From Malurus cyaneus samueli (lineage: Eukaryota > Chordata > Aves > Passeriformes > Maluridae), in the NCBI GenBank assembly GCA_009741485.1, contig CM019216.1, positions 25,382,054-25,446,053 of the forward strand: 64,000 bases of DNA, in the 5' to 3' direction. The notes under the pieces were generated by a model that was not told where the DNA came from, did not search any database, and saw only the letters and a list, made by a program, of their open reading frames with translations. Of this stretch, positions 26,971 through 39,020 are shown one piece after another. The position numbers were made by a program, and so were the translations under genes. How positions within the stretch are numbered: position 1 is the stretch's first letter; every line of letters starts with the position of its first letter.

Positions 26971-28094
26971 AAAATCTCCCACCAAACAAATTGTCAAGAA
27001 CAAGGAGAAGCCCATGAATTCTCTTATTGTTAATTTCCCCATAATATTTTCTCTTTGGATCCTAAATTATACTGGGAAAAAAATATTAATTGTCAATCCA
27101 TGGTCAAATTGAAACTTCACGGCTGACTTTTTTTTCTCTATTGGTTTTTGAATAGATGTAGGAAGCTCAAGATAAAGAGTAGGATTGTCTTCAAAACCAA
27201 GAGAAAAATAAACAAAATTATATTATTTTGGAGTCAATATATGTACTCTTGGGTTAAATGCACTGATACATTTTGAATTAAAGATTCAAAAATAATCTCC
27301 ATAAAAAAATAGGGTTATTTTGGAATAAACAATGTTTTGAATGGAGAAGAACTTATTTTTGAATAGTCAAAATAAAATGTGATAACATTTCACCAATGAA
27401 CTATTTTCTAAAAGTTTTTGGAAAATTCCCCTATATTCTAGTCCAAGTTGCTCACCAATCTTTTTTATCCGAGTTTCATGGTTTAGACAACTTTTCCCCA
27501 GTTCCTTTCTGGGCAAATGTAATACTCGTCAAAACCAGTAAAATATCCCATATGGTGTATGCTGTGCAATAGCTTTGAAGACCTTCTAGAAAAAACATTC
27601 CAGAATACACAATACAGAAATAATTAAAAAAAAAAATAAGATATTTCAATATAAGCACTGCATGTACATTCACCTTTTTAATCTTAGAGTTTGAAAGAAG
27701 AAGAACTTTGAAGAGGCTTCAGGAGAAGCATTTAGGAGACCATAGAAGAAAATTATCTTAAATATTTTTGAACTAGGAAGACTTGATGGAAGTTAGCAAG
27801 CAAAATAAATGAAAAAAAAAAATGATGTGACAACATTTAAGACTATGTTGAAAGTAAAGTAAATAATTTTAGTGTAATTTTGTCAAAAATACACATCTGT
27901 TTCTTGAAATCCTTTTAGTCCACCATGTGCCAAACACAAAACATAGAGAGGGTGAAATTGTTATATCTAGTACTCATGTAATTTCTACTGTTACAGACAC
28001 TATAGACACTAAAATAGATGTTAGATGTGTGCCTATATACACATACTACTTACATTTGGTCAGAAAACTGAATAATATATGCCTATTTATACAT

Positions 28095-28100
<6 letters not shown>

Positions 28101-28129
<29 letters not shown>

Positions 28130-28172
28130 AAAAAACCCACAAAAAAAAAAAAAACAAAAAACAAAAAACCCA
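28101..28172. repeat. A-rich low-complexity tract
   Basis: Two long A runs are broken by single or double C bases. The tract lies about 45 bp from the LTR on its right and outside the LTR's target-site duplication, so it belongs to the older flanking DNA. Confidence 0.85.
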
Positions 28173-28213
28173 TTCTTTTGTTTTGGGACTCAGCTTTAAC
28201 ACCACACCAATAA

Positions 28214-28218
28214 GAAGC
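28214..28218 (+). repeat. Left TSD (GAAGC) of the minus-strand solo LTR
   Basis: GAAGC lies directly outside the LTR and recurs at 29014-29018. A 5-bp duplication is consistent with retroviral integration. Confidence 0.8.
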
Positions 28219-29013
28219 TGTCTCGGTTTTGAGACAAATGTTTCAAGAAAAACGTTCCAGAGAAACGTTTCCCCTGAAATGAAATAAATTTGATAATTTT
28301 TTCCCCCCACCAACAGAAAATAGATACTGGGCAAAAAAGTGAAGAGAAAAAAAAGTAATTTATTAACACAATGCCCACAGGACACAGATAAAAAGTACGG
28401 TTGTCAGAAGAAAACCCCCGCCACGCGGTGCCACAAGATGGCCGCCGCGACAAGATACAGGGTAACGGTTAGCTATTCAAAACCCCCCCCACGCAGTGCC
28501 GACAAAATGGCGCCTCCGTCCCCGGGAAAAAAGAAACAAAAAGTAAAAACAAACCGCGTGGCCGTTTCTGTAACAGTGGCAAAAAGAAAAAAAAACCAAG
28601 AAACCTGTACTACAGTCTTTCTGCTGCCAGCCCGGTTCCCTTCCACAATCCCGAGGAGGTGAAACCGCGCGGTTTTTTCTCCCGGAGAGGCAGACGGGGG
28701 TCTGAGGAGAGCTGCCGAAGCTAACAGCCGAAACTGTAACAGTGTAACTGCTGTAACTGGTAACTTCTGCGAGCAGAAGGACTCCCACGGAGAGAAAGCT
28801 GAGCCAGAGCGGAGCTGGAAAAAAAAAGCTAGCCGAGCGGAGCGGAAAAAGCCGACTGTGTGGCAGCGCTGGCTTTAAAAACCCGCCTGCGTGCTTTCCA
28901 GCACCCACGCGGCTTCTTCCGGTTACACTTAAAGATACAGTGTATCTTTTGGGCATATATGCCAACAGAAAAGGAATACAGAACAAAATTGGCACAAAAA
29001 TCAACCCGGGACA
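28219..29013 (-). mobile_element. Solo LTR of an endogenous retrovirus, 795 bp
   Basis: The block is bounded by TG and CA on either strand and flanked by perfect 5-bp duplications. Orientation comes from AATAAA on the minus strand (plus-strand TTTATT at about 28361-28366), about 150 bp from the 3' end, and from U3-like sequence beginning TGTCCCGGGTTGA at 29013. The 3' end reads AACCGAGACA, an ending I recall from avian LTRs. The interior is GC-rich and CpG-rich against AT-rich flanks. It contains a two-copy 68-bp tandem repeat (28411-28515) carrying AAGATGGC and AAAATGGC, which resemble YY1 sites. A weak TTTAAA lies near 28870. No gag, pol or env sequence adjoins it. The exact family is not assigned. 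Confidence 0.88.
28411..28515 (-). repeat. Two-copy 68-bp tandem repeat with YY1-like motifs in the LTR
   Basis: The first copy begins at 28411 and the second at 28479. Both start AAAACCCC, share CACGCRGTGCC and then carry ACAARATGGC. The ATGGC element resembles the YY1 core. In LTR orientation the pair lies upstream of the poly(A) signal. Duplicated enhancer or leader elements are common in retroviral LTRs. Function is inferred only. Confidence 0.65.
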
Positions 29014-29018
29014 GAAGC
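29014..29018 (+). repeat. Right TSD (GAAGC) of the minus-strand solo LTR
   Basis: GAAGC immediately follows the LTR end at 29013 and matches 28214-28218. Confidence 0.8.
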
Positions 29019-29919
29019 ATGTCAATGTAAATACCATATGAAGAAAAACTCAAAAATTCTCCCTGCCCATCTATATTGCAGTCCATATTGTCAGTCCTGT
29101 GGTTTGCAGCCGACATTACTTCTTCCATATGCTCCTCTCCCTTTAAACTCCCTTGCTTCTCAAAAACCCCACAGCTGGACTACCTATAAGAAATTCTATT
29201 CTCACTTTATTATGCACCATTTCTTTCTGTTTCTTTGTAAGAGCTAGTCTTTTTCAGACAAGGACCATATATTATCTCACTCCACTATTACATGCATATA
29301 TTTGAAGCTACATAAAAATGTTAAATGATGAACAATAGAAAGCAATTCAGAGCACTGTCTTACCAAAACTTAAATCTGGCAAGATTTCAAGGAAACATTA
29401 TTGGAAACAAAGTGAGAACAGACATTTGTGAACCATCTATAGATTTATGGTTGGTAGTAACTTAGAGCAGACAGCTCTTTATCTATACAGATATTACTTC
29501 ACCCCATCTCATCTCTGTCCTTCAGTATATATACATATATATGAAGTACAATAAACAAGATAAGCACTTCAAGGAACCTTGGTTCATGTTGTCATATTCT
29601 GTATTGTCATATCTATAACTCAGACATTGTGTAATATATATGCATCATAGTGGTATAGTACTTTTTATATGTGGCATAGTTATTAGCATTTTTGTACTCT
29701 GTTTAGTAAGAAGTTGAAGACCTGATAACTAGCTGTCGGTTTAGTTATCTTACAGTAAATAGAGTTGTACCTTTTTATGTAAAGCCTGTAAGGAAATACT
29801 GAGTATTTTGCTGCTGGGCAGGATTTTTCATCACTGGATTACAGTTTGGCTTGGGTTGGGTTTGTTTTTCAAAAAAAACCCCTATTTCTACGTTTAAATT
29901 TTACCTATGGTTTCCATTT
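29019..29919. other. AT-rich unique noncoding DNA
   Basis: Nothing recognisable was seen apart from a short ATATAC-rich patch at about 29526-29543. Confidence 0.6.
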
Positions 29920-30087
29920 CCTGCAAAGAGACTTCAACAAATCAGAGAGATGGTTAATCACCAACCATATGGAATTTAAGAAGGGAAAGTGCCAGGTTCT
30001 AAACCTGGGATGCAGAAATCCTGGTTATGATGGATCCCTTCCAACTCCACATATTCTATGGCTCTATGATTCTCTGATCTGTGTATC
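29920..30087 (+). mobile_element. CR1 LINE fragment with internal deletion
   Basis: The left part (to about 30030) aligns by eye with CR1 ORF2 past the reverse transcriptase core: the region before 'aagtgccaggttct' and 'aaacctggga', which corresponds to the conserved 'AAGTGC-AGGTCCTGCACCTGGG' segment. It then jumps directly to the CR1 3' terminus ('ggatcccttccaactcc' and ATTCTATG-like words to 30085). Roughly the last kilobase of a full CR1 is missing between these points. The frames are broken, so it is a dead copy. Confidence 0.75.
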
Positions 30088-33000
30088 TCAACTCCAATAT
30101 TCATTATTTGAAGGAAACTACCTACAAACATGTCTGTTTGCTGTCTAGCTTTTATCCTGACATAAATTCAGAATACTTTTAAGAGGAAGCACTGAGCATA
30201 AAAGGTACACTTAAAAGTGTGGATACCATAAATTTAACCCCGAAGATTTATGTTGCTTCTTTTATTTCTCCTGTTAAAAGTCAAAAGTATCTATATGAGA
30301 CACACCAGTCATGTGCTTTTGCCCTTATTATACCTAACAACATAATTTATGAAATAAGAATTTTGCTACTTATCCTATCTGCAAGATCCTCTCTGATGTG
30401 TATGTTTTATCTCATGCATTATCTCATGTAGCGAGCAGGCAGTTGTGTCTCTTCCCATTTAGTAGCCAAAAATTCAGTTCCAAAATATTAAACCACTGTC
30501 TCCAAGTTGATTTCAGGTTCCAGAATTTTTATGGAAATTTGGTCTTTTCTCAGACAAAAATTCTTGCTGACAGCTTGTATTACTCGCATTATCATAATCA
30601 TGTGTTCTGTTGATGAGTAATAATTTAGCAGTTTTATACTGTGGCATGACACGAACAGAAAAAAATACTGTTTCCTTTTGTTTTTTTTCATCATAATCAT
30701 CTAGCACTGTAGAATGTGCTGCACCTAGACTATTTATCTGTAAAGAGCAGATACTGTGTTTAAATATTTACTTTAAGAGGCTTGAAAATGATGTATTCAA
30801 AACTCTTTTAATTTAGGAGAATGGTCTTGCCATGTGGCAATCTAATAACCCCTCCTCTTTCTCTTTGAGAAAGAGCAAGAACTAAATATTCTAGATGATG
30901 TCTCTGTACTTTTAGCACAGAGAAAATACTGGAAGTCTTCTCTGGAGCTCGGTCGTGGTATCCAGGTGTGACTTTTCTACCTCATCCAGTGTCAGTGGGC
31001 AAGTGGTTCACAACAGAATGGATGCAGGCTGGACTCAAAATATACATTCGTCACCATCTTTTGTCTAAGTTCAGTTTCACTTGGGATGAATACAGATGAT
31101 TACCTGTCCAGGCACAGTCATTTCAAAACAGAAGAGCAAATGTTATTCTCTAAGAGGCTTCTTTATAGTTTTGCACTTCCTCTAGTTCTACAGTGTAAAA
31201 TACAGTCATGTAATAAAACTTACCCTGGTTAACATTATATTTTGTCTGTTAAGGTTTCCATATTAAGAAAAAACCCTATATTTTAATTGGGTTTTTTTTT
31301 TTTTTTGCTAGTTAATTTATGAATTTACAAAAAATAAAAGGAAATACAAAAGTTCTATTTACATGAAAGTAAAATAAAATAAATTGTGAAATGTGATAAT
31401 TAACGTTTATTGACCACTATTTTAGCAATCCAATTTAAAGCAATATATTCTTGAATAATAACTTGAAAATATGAGGGTAAAAATGAAAAATGTAACAGCA
31501 CTCTTTATATATATAGCACTTTAAAAGAGTGACCCTGATATCTAGGAGATTATTCTCTCTTTTCAAATCAAACCTTTGGACACAGTTCCAACTGTGAGGA
31601 GACTTGAGTGACTACCATTAATGATTCAACCTTTAAGAATACCCCACTGTTTTGCAAGGACAAGTATATTTCTGCTTCATTTTCACTTTTTCAGTTTTAC
31701 CACTTGGAACCATTATTCTGGCCAGTGGTATTAGGCTACCTGCAAAGAATGGTGAAATATAACAAAGTTCAGAAAACTCAGGCATATTTAAAGCTCAGAA
31801 AAACAAATATTCAGATCATGCACTGATGCAAATAGTTATAGTTTTCAATTTAGCGTTTAACCCAGAGGACAGAGTACTTGATCTCAAGGATATTTCTTTG
31901 TTAAGAGATATTATGTCATTGAAGATACCAACAATAGATTGTTTTTTTTTCTTTTCTTAAGTAAACTTCAAATTTACTGGTAGAACGTTAAAAAAGAAAC
32001 TAATAAGAAATTTTATATGCGCTTTCTCATGTAACCAGTTATATGAAATATATAATGTTCTTGAAATATTATTCTTGTCTATGCTTTAATTTTGCTATTA
32101 AAAAAGTACTTATAAAAACCATGGTCTATAATTTTGAAAGTTCAGATTCATAAGATATTCTCTCATATTGCTGCTTTAATTCTTCTCTGACTAGTCTTAA
32201 TATTTTTAAATGCAGTAGGAAGAACATGAGGGTCTCTTCTAGCTAGCAGAAGCTACTTCCCTTCTTGTTTGCCTGCTTCTTCTTACGTATGCATATATAG
32301 CTCTTGCAAAAGGGAGTTCTGATTTCAGCTGAATTTAGAAAGTATAGTAGGAAAGAAACCCAAACCCTGATGTATTTTATTTTTATGGTCATTAATATTC
32401 AGAATGGAACATGAATACATAGCTAAACAAAACTTGGAAAATTTTTGTGGCTTTAGTGAAAAATGAAGCAAAAATGGCTTTGACAGAAAAATCTAAATAA
32501 GCAAGCTTGGTCATGCCATGATTCTTGGGCACATTTTCTGGAGCCAATTCTTCATCATCTTCATGTCTGGCTTTGATCACTGTAAAGGGACTGAATATAA
32601 ATATCTAAGTTGTAAAGAAAGCTTTATCTCTCCATTTTTTTTTAAGCATCAGCTGAGTAGTCTATTTGTTGGCAGCAAATATTGTTTGCATTTTCCCTGT
32701 GGGTGTATTTAGAATAATAAATAACAACTCACTGGTGTTTTCCTCTATAAATGCTGTTAAACTTCAAGACTTCAGGAACTTCAGGAAGCTCTTCCATGCA
32801 TTTTACCAGAGGAACATTCTTTTTCAAGGAAAAAGAACTGGATATTTTTTAAATGTTTCCTCATTGTGGGGGTTTTTATAGAAATCTGAGTTCTTGATTA
32901 AATATTTCATAAAAGAAGAAAAAAAGCCTTCATTTCAGGAACAAGAAAAATGAGACTCAAGAAAAAAAAGTCTCTGTGTCTGTAATGCCTAAACATCTAT

Positions 33001-33526
33001 TGATAGTATTGCTGTCAAACCTTAGGAGAATTCTAAACCCAGTGCCTCAGATTGTCATTCCCATCCATGGATGAGGTTCTCCAGACTAGCTGTAAGCCTA
33101 TTATCAACTGGATTTAAGAGAGGGAAGTTTCATTTTTCAGTAAGAAAGTTGCTTTTATTTTAATAGAGAAATTTGTTATAGCTTTCCTCCACACTGTTCA
33201 GAATTCCTTCCCACTATCAAAACCCCATTTGAACCCTATTTGTGTACACCTTTTGTTGAAGTGTTTTTAGAGCTGCTATTCAAAATTATCTGTTGCACTG
33301 CCCACATAAGTCAAAGGAAATCACCGTTCTACTGAGCTAAGAAAGGTGCAATATCTTCAGTCAAATTAAAAAAAAATGTGTGAGTTTAAAGATGTCAATT
33401 TATTTTTCTTATTTCAAGAAACATTTTCTGTAAAGAAAGAATCTGCAAACTACTTGGATAGTTCAGTAATCTACCTCTTCAAAATATACAAACACAGATC
33501 AAGATGGAGCTAGTAAACCCCAAGGC
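30088..33526. other. AT-rich unique noncoding DNA
   Basis: No gene or repeat was identified apart from a poly(T) run at about 31292-31306 and small A/T runs. The open frames are below about 75 codons. Confidence 0.6.
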
Positions 33527-33646
33527 CAGGTTGGATGGGACAATGAGCAACATGGTTTAGTGTGAGGTGTCCCTGTCCATGGCAGTGGGGCTGGAACTAG
33601 ATAATCTTTAAGGCTACTTCCAATCCAGGCCATTCTCTGATTTTAT
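33527..33646 (+). mobile_element. CR1 LINE 3' end fragment
   Basis: This 120-bp piece reads through the CR1 3' terminal segment in order: 'aggccaggttggatgggaca', 'gagcaacatggtttagtg', 'gaggtgtccctgtccatgg', 'ggggctggaactagataatc' and 'acttccaatccaggccattc'. The match to the avian CR1 consensus is close along its whole length. Only a few bases of the terminal octamer repeat remain. Confidence 0.92.
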
Positions 33647-36600
33647 AGAACTCACTATGTGCTTAAGAAGAAGGTGGCTTGTCTTCTCCATTCCTCATTC
33701 CTTTTTTTATCACACAGGTGTTTATATCTAAACATATATATAGGATATAAAGATATAAATAATATAAATATATCCTTCAAATATAGAAAACAATTTAGAA
33801 TTTGTTACTTTTATACTAGTCCTCATCAGCCCTCACTTGATCCTTTTGCACTTTTGTTGTGAGGGGAAGAGAATATATAATAATGATCTGTGAAAGCGTC
33901 AGTCAAAGCAAAAACATCCCTAAACCAGAAGTCTTTTCTGAGCTCCATGTACTTGTCTTCTTTTATCTTAAAAGACAAGATTCCACTTTCCCACATTCCA
34001 CTTTCAGGTGGGGAAAGGAAATTTGTTGGAAATAGTCAGCTTGTAAATGAAGTGAAAAGAAACAATTCAAAGGCAACTAGTTATTTCTAATAAAAAGACA
34101 AATATAATCCATAGGAATCTCACCGCCACAATCAAATGTTTAAACCATATTAACCTTAACTAAGTTTACATTTCCTGGCATATTTTAAAATCATAATCCC
34201 AAAACACAGAATGTAAAATAGCTGTGATTAACACTGCCTTGGGTATGCTGCAGGTATTTGTTCACTCTCTCATAGTCTGTTACCAGCCAATGCATTTCCA
34301 CCACTGTCATGCTTTGTTCTTTGCTTATTTGACCACGTTCTTCCTCCATTCCTTTCTATACATACATCTATTTGTCTAACCAGAAAAAGTACAAGGCCAT
34401 TGGCCAAATTTTCATGTATTTTCTACTTTTAGAAGATATTTCTCTCTCTTGATAGTTTCTCTTGCTGTTTCTATTTAAATGCACAATGCTTATCCAATTA
34501 GTCTATTTCCAGCAATATTCCCTGGAAATTAATGCTAGTTAGTCACAACTGTGATCACCAGAGCAAACCACTTACTGTAATATTCCAAGTCACGATGAAG
34601 AGTCACCCACAGTCTGTTTTGCTTCTTTTCATGCATTCCAACATCGTTAGGAAGTGGAAGAAGAGAGAGAGACTGAGATCACAGATATAATTTACTGCTC
34701 AAAGTATACACTTCACTGAATGTTTATTTACTGAAGACATAAAGTAAATATCTTCAGATGACCAAAAGAAGATACTAAAAAAAAATGTAGGTGAACAAAG
34801 AGGGTTCATAGATTTGAAGAGATTGTATTCCTTTTGTTGCCTAGAAACTATTACGGTCCTACATTACGTGAAACCTGTGTTAATCTGACCATTTTACAGT
34901 GCTTTATAATTTGATATCACCTTTCCTTCTTTTCTTCTTTGCTATTGTCACTCATTTTGACCGTGGTAACTTTAGAAAGATGTATTTGGGGGTGGAGAAG
35001 GTTGGGAGGATGAGGGATGTGTTGAAAACTTCCAGGAACATTGTTTTATATTTCTGTGTGTAAAAAACACAAAGGATAAGGACTCTGAATCAGTTGTTGG
35101 GTTACTTACAGTGCCATGAGTTGTAAAGATGAAAACAACCAAATGAGAGGTCCTTTGGTGAGAGTGAAAACAGGTTCTGAGGTGAAGTTGATCAACCAAT
35201 ATAGAAATACGGAAACCTGGACTATTTTATAGCTGCCTGTAATTCATTTTACCACATTATTTTAGATGGAGATGCATTAGTAACTTACTTTTCCAACAAG
35301 CAGCAAAGGGGTACTCTGTAGTTTCTCCCAGGCTGACTCTGAATGCAATTCAGCCTGTGCAGATGGCCCGTACAGGGATGACACATCACGTAAGTCTCAA
35401 TTAGCTTCTCACTGCAGAATTTAAATGAGATTACGTGATACATAAAACCTCACTGGCACTGTCTGAAGAGCAGTGATCTACAGCCTCTGAAGTTAAAGGC
35501 TAAAATGTAATGAACCAGCAATTTAAGTATTTTTTTTTTTCCCAAATGTAATTATAGTAGAATACAGTCTTTTCTTTGAAACTTTATTGAAAAATATTTT
35601 AGCCCATTCAGAGAAAGGGAGAATTCTTGTTCTCAAAGTCTGGCAGAAGTATCACATCCTTACTGGCATGCTTCTAATCTGTGTTGTCTGAGAGGCAGGC
35701 GTTTCCTCTACCTTGTTAGGCTGCAACACATTAGCTTCCTTTCTTTTTTGTCTGTTATGGTATTTTTAACCTACATAGAGCAAAACTGAAGCCATCAGGT
35801 TTTGCTCAACCCACATGAAACATCAATAATGCTAGCTGGAATGTTTGCTTCATGTTCTAGTAAGGACATTCAACTCCAGTCATCAAGGCAGCTGATAGTC
35901 TTACGGACTTTCTAGACAGCCACACCTAGATACGTAATAGTTGCTGCAAAGGCAAAGACTAATTAGCAGAAAGGGTTTTTCATGTGTTACATTTATAATA
36001 TGGCAAGAGTTCTACAAAGGCACAGTGAAAAAAAAGGACACTTCTGTTCATTGCAAGCTGGATAATACATTGATTTTTAAATTACCCTCCTTTCTTACAA
36101 GACGCTTTACAGATGTATTATATTGACTGTCTTTTTCCCCATATAAATAACTTTCCCCTCTGTTGAAGTCTAGTGAAACATTGGGATTTACCCTTAAGCT
36201 CAAAAAAGAAAATCTGTTGGTATGCTCTTGTGTGGTAGAAATATTTTCTGGAGGAATTAAACTACCAGTAGGATATACACATCTCTTTAACCCTAGCCAA
36301 CAAACCTCTATTACTGCTTCCTTAGAGCCTGTGATGTTCTCTTAGTCTTCTTGTAAATTTATTTTTGGTGCAAAAATCTCTAGAGGTAAACATGTTTGGA
36401 AGAAAATTTCTAAAAGAAAGAGTTTGTCAAATGCAATGTGCTGGAGTAATTCTTTATGCAGATTATCCCAGTTGGTAAAACTCTTTGAAGCAGAAAGTTC
36501 ATTAGACTCTAAATACTACACTATCTTTAGTTCTTAGTTTATTGGAGATTCTTGCTTTTGGTATGTGAAGAAGATCAAGGTGAGCTTCTGCAAAAGGTTT

Positions 36601-36789
36601 TCATTTCAATATAGTCAAATGGACAGTGAAAAGACATTATTCCGGAAAAGGATTTAGAGGATCGTCATGGTAGATCAACTACACAAAGCAGCATCAACAA
36701 TAAAGGAGTAAAGGGATCCATGGGAGTATGAATTTGTTAAGTGGCACCAAAAAGGAGTTGTGACATATGTATTTAGCATTAATAAGTTC
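33647..36789. other. AT-rich unique noncoding DNA
   Basis: No gene was found. A local direct repeat of 'ccactttccc/cacattccac' occurs near 33980-34005. Frames of 60-75 codons are present on both strands without recognisable domains. Confidence 0.6.
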
Positions 36790-37574
36790 CCTTGGAATTT
36801 TGCAGTCAGACATTCACCTTAAAAATTGAGTTTGGGAACAATTGGCAAAGTGATACAAGAAACTAAGACACAGTATCACAAAAGTTTGGATTTAGCCCTT
36901 GCAAACTGGGTTGCATTGGATACAAGTGTGCTCAATTGAAGTGTCTGTAGTGTAGATCTCTACAAGTAGACTAAATTATCAAGCTTAATTTACATTCAGT
37001 ATGTATTTTAAGAGCGACTGAATTATCTATGTGCATTGGCCTTCAGGTATCACTCCAGGTGATTGTGTCTCTCCTGCATGTCCTTTGTCATGTTTGTCAT
37101 TCCAGAACAGGTATCTCAGATGCCTTAGGGTGTCTAAAATGGCACGAAACACTTATAATTGTGCAATTGGTCTGGGGCTTTGATCAGTATAATTGATGCA
37201 TATAGAGAGACTTTTAGCTCATTCTAAAACAGACACATCTACATGAAGAATTTGCTAGGAGCATTTGTGTTTATTTCATCTCCACAGACTGTGATGGAAG
37301 CTCAGACATCTATCAAATCTACAGCAGATACCTACATTGCAGATATCTGAGTGCAAATATCTGAGTCTAGAGCTGGATTTCACCCCCAGTTTGTGTGGGA
37401 ATTTAGGAGAGACAATGAAAGAATCTACCTGTCTGAAAACATGGAGAATGCGTCTGAGAGAAGACTTCAATACAGAATATATGAGCAGTAGCAAGACACA
37501 AAGTATGCAAAACTAATTTAGACAAAACATGAAACTTGAAATCAGAGACATTTCAAGACCTAAAACAATAATTA
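36790..37574. other. Unassigned segment before the CR1, possible old repeat
   Basis: This stretch differs from its surroundings in being less AT-rich and containing short internal repeats, such as 'atatctgagt' twice in 37342-37367 and similar 'agatacct' words. Its texture resembles decayed avian LTRs, but I cannot place it in a family and see no TG...CA boundaries or target-site duplication. It ends where CR1 ORF2 similarity begins. Confidence 0.3.
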
Positions 37575-39020
37575 TTGAGCTAGATAATAGACAGCCCTCC
37601 AGAGGGGATGTGATAATGGATCTGATTGTCACAAATACATGAGAGTAAATAGGGGGTGTGAAGATTGGAGGCAGCCAGGGCTGCAGTGATCATGCACTGA
37701 TGAAGTTTGCAGTCCTGAGAGATATATGTCAGGTAAGGAGTAAAGTTAAGCCCCTCAATTTTAGGACAGTAAACTTCCAGCTCTTCTAAGACATAGTCAA
37801 TAGGATCCTCTGGGAGATTGCCCTCAGGGACAAGGGAGTGGAATAGAGCTTACAGATCTTTAAGGAAGTCTTCAATAGAGAGAAAGGGTCAGCAATCCCC
37901 AGGAGAAAATGAGAAGGCAGTGGAAAGAAGAACAAATAGCCTGGGAAGAGTATAGAGATGAAATTCAGTTGTGTTGGGAGAGAATGAGAAGCTGGAATTG
38001 ATCCTGGCAAGGGCGGCAAATAACAAGAGCTTCTACAGGTACCTTAACTGGAAAAGAAAGGTGTACCCCTGCTGAAACAATGCTGGAAAACTGGTAACAA
38101 TGGATGAGGAGAAGGCTGAGGTACTCAAAAAATTTTTGGCCTCAGTCTTCAGTGGCAAACTCTCTTACCTCACCTCTTGAGTGGATAGGGATTGAGGGAG
38201 CAAAGGGCTTCCCTTGTTAACGTAGATGAGGTTTATGACCACCTGAAGAACCTGAATGTACATAACTCTATGGGACCTGTTGAGACACAGAGTCCAGAGA
38301 CCTGAAGGGACCAGCTGATGCAGTTGATAACCTACTCTCCATGATATTTGAGAAGTCATGGCAGTCAGGTGAAAGTGACTGGAAAAAGTGAAACATTTTA
38401 CCCATCTTTGAAAACGGTTGAAAGGAAGGAACTACTGACCTGTCAGCCTCACTGCTGTGCATGGTAAGATCATGGAACAGATCCTCCTAGAAGCTGTCCT
38501 GAGGCACCCTGAGAACAGGGATGGGATTCAAGACAAACCTCACAACTCAACCAAGGGCAAGTCCTTGACTGTGAATTAAAAGGATTCAGTGGGTGGAGTG
38601 TTACATAGATAAGAAAATTGTTGAATGGTCACATCCAGAGGGTAGTGGTCCACAGCTCAGATTCCCCATGAAGATTAGTCACAAGTTTCCCTCAGGGATT
38701 TGTATTGGGAACAGTGTTATTGAATATCTTCTTTAATGGCATGGACGAAGGAATAAAGTGCATGCTCAGCATATTTTTAGGTGACAATGAACTGAATGTG
38801 TGATTGACACACCTGAAGAACAGGATGTCATCCAGAGGGACCTGCACAAGCTCAAGAAGTGGGTCATGGGAGTCTCATCTGGTTTAACATGACCAAGTGC
38901 AAGGTCCTGCAACTGGATCTTCAATGTTCCTTCCAACCCAAGCCACTCTATGATTCCATTATTCTATTATTCCATGATTCCATGATTCTATGGTTCCATG
39001 ATTCCGTGATTCTATAAGAA
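37575..39020 (+). mobile_element. CR1 LINE, 5'-truncated, about 1.45 kb
   Basis: This is the longest transposon copy in the window. It begins inside the endonuclease part of ORF2 (the 'GCSDHA'-type motif is encoded near 37680-37697). It then runs through the linker and reverse transcriptase region, including 'gatgaggagaaggctgaggt', 'gagaagtcatggcagtcagg', 'agatcatggaacagatcctc' and 'ttcctccagggatttgtatt'-like blocks. Near 38916, after 'aaggtcctgcaactgg', it jumps to the 3' terminal 'ccttccaacccaagcc', losing about 0.9-1 kb. It ends in ATTCYATG octamers. Many stops and frameshifts make it a pseudogene copy. The 5' boundary is approximate. Confidence 0.9.
38948..39015 (+). repeat. CR1 terminal octamer microsatellite (ATTCYATG)n
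   Basis: About eight degenerate 8-bp units of ATTCTATG/ATTCCATG form the tail of the CR1 copy. The octamer is the known 3' signature of CR1. Here it has expanded beyond the usual two to four units and changed largely to the CCATG variant. Confidence 0.88.

Larger units (their letters stand above)
23886..28100. other. AT-rich unique noncoding DNA
   Basis: No gene was found. It includes T34 at 24183-24216, an A/C-rich block almost free of G and T at about 26865-26970, and a GC-richer patch at 25545-25660 with an RFX X-box-like sequence (25596-25609). The patch begins with TGTCCCGGGTTGA, which is also the start of the LTR at 28219-29013, but similarity does not continue. Confidence 0.6.
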
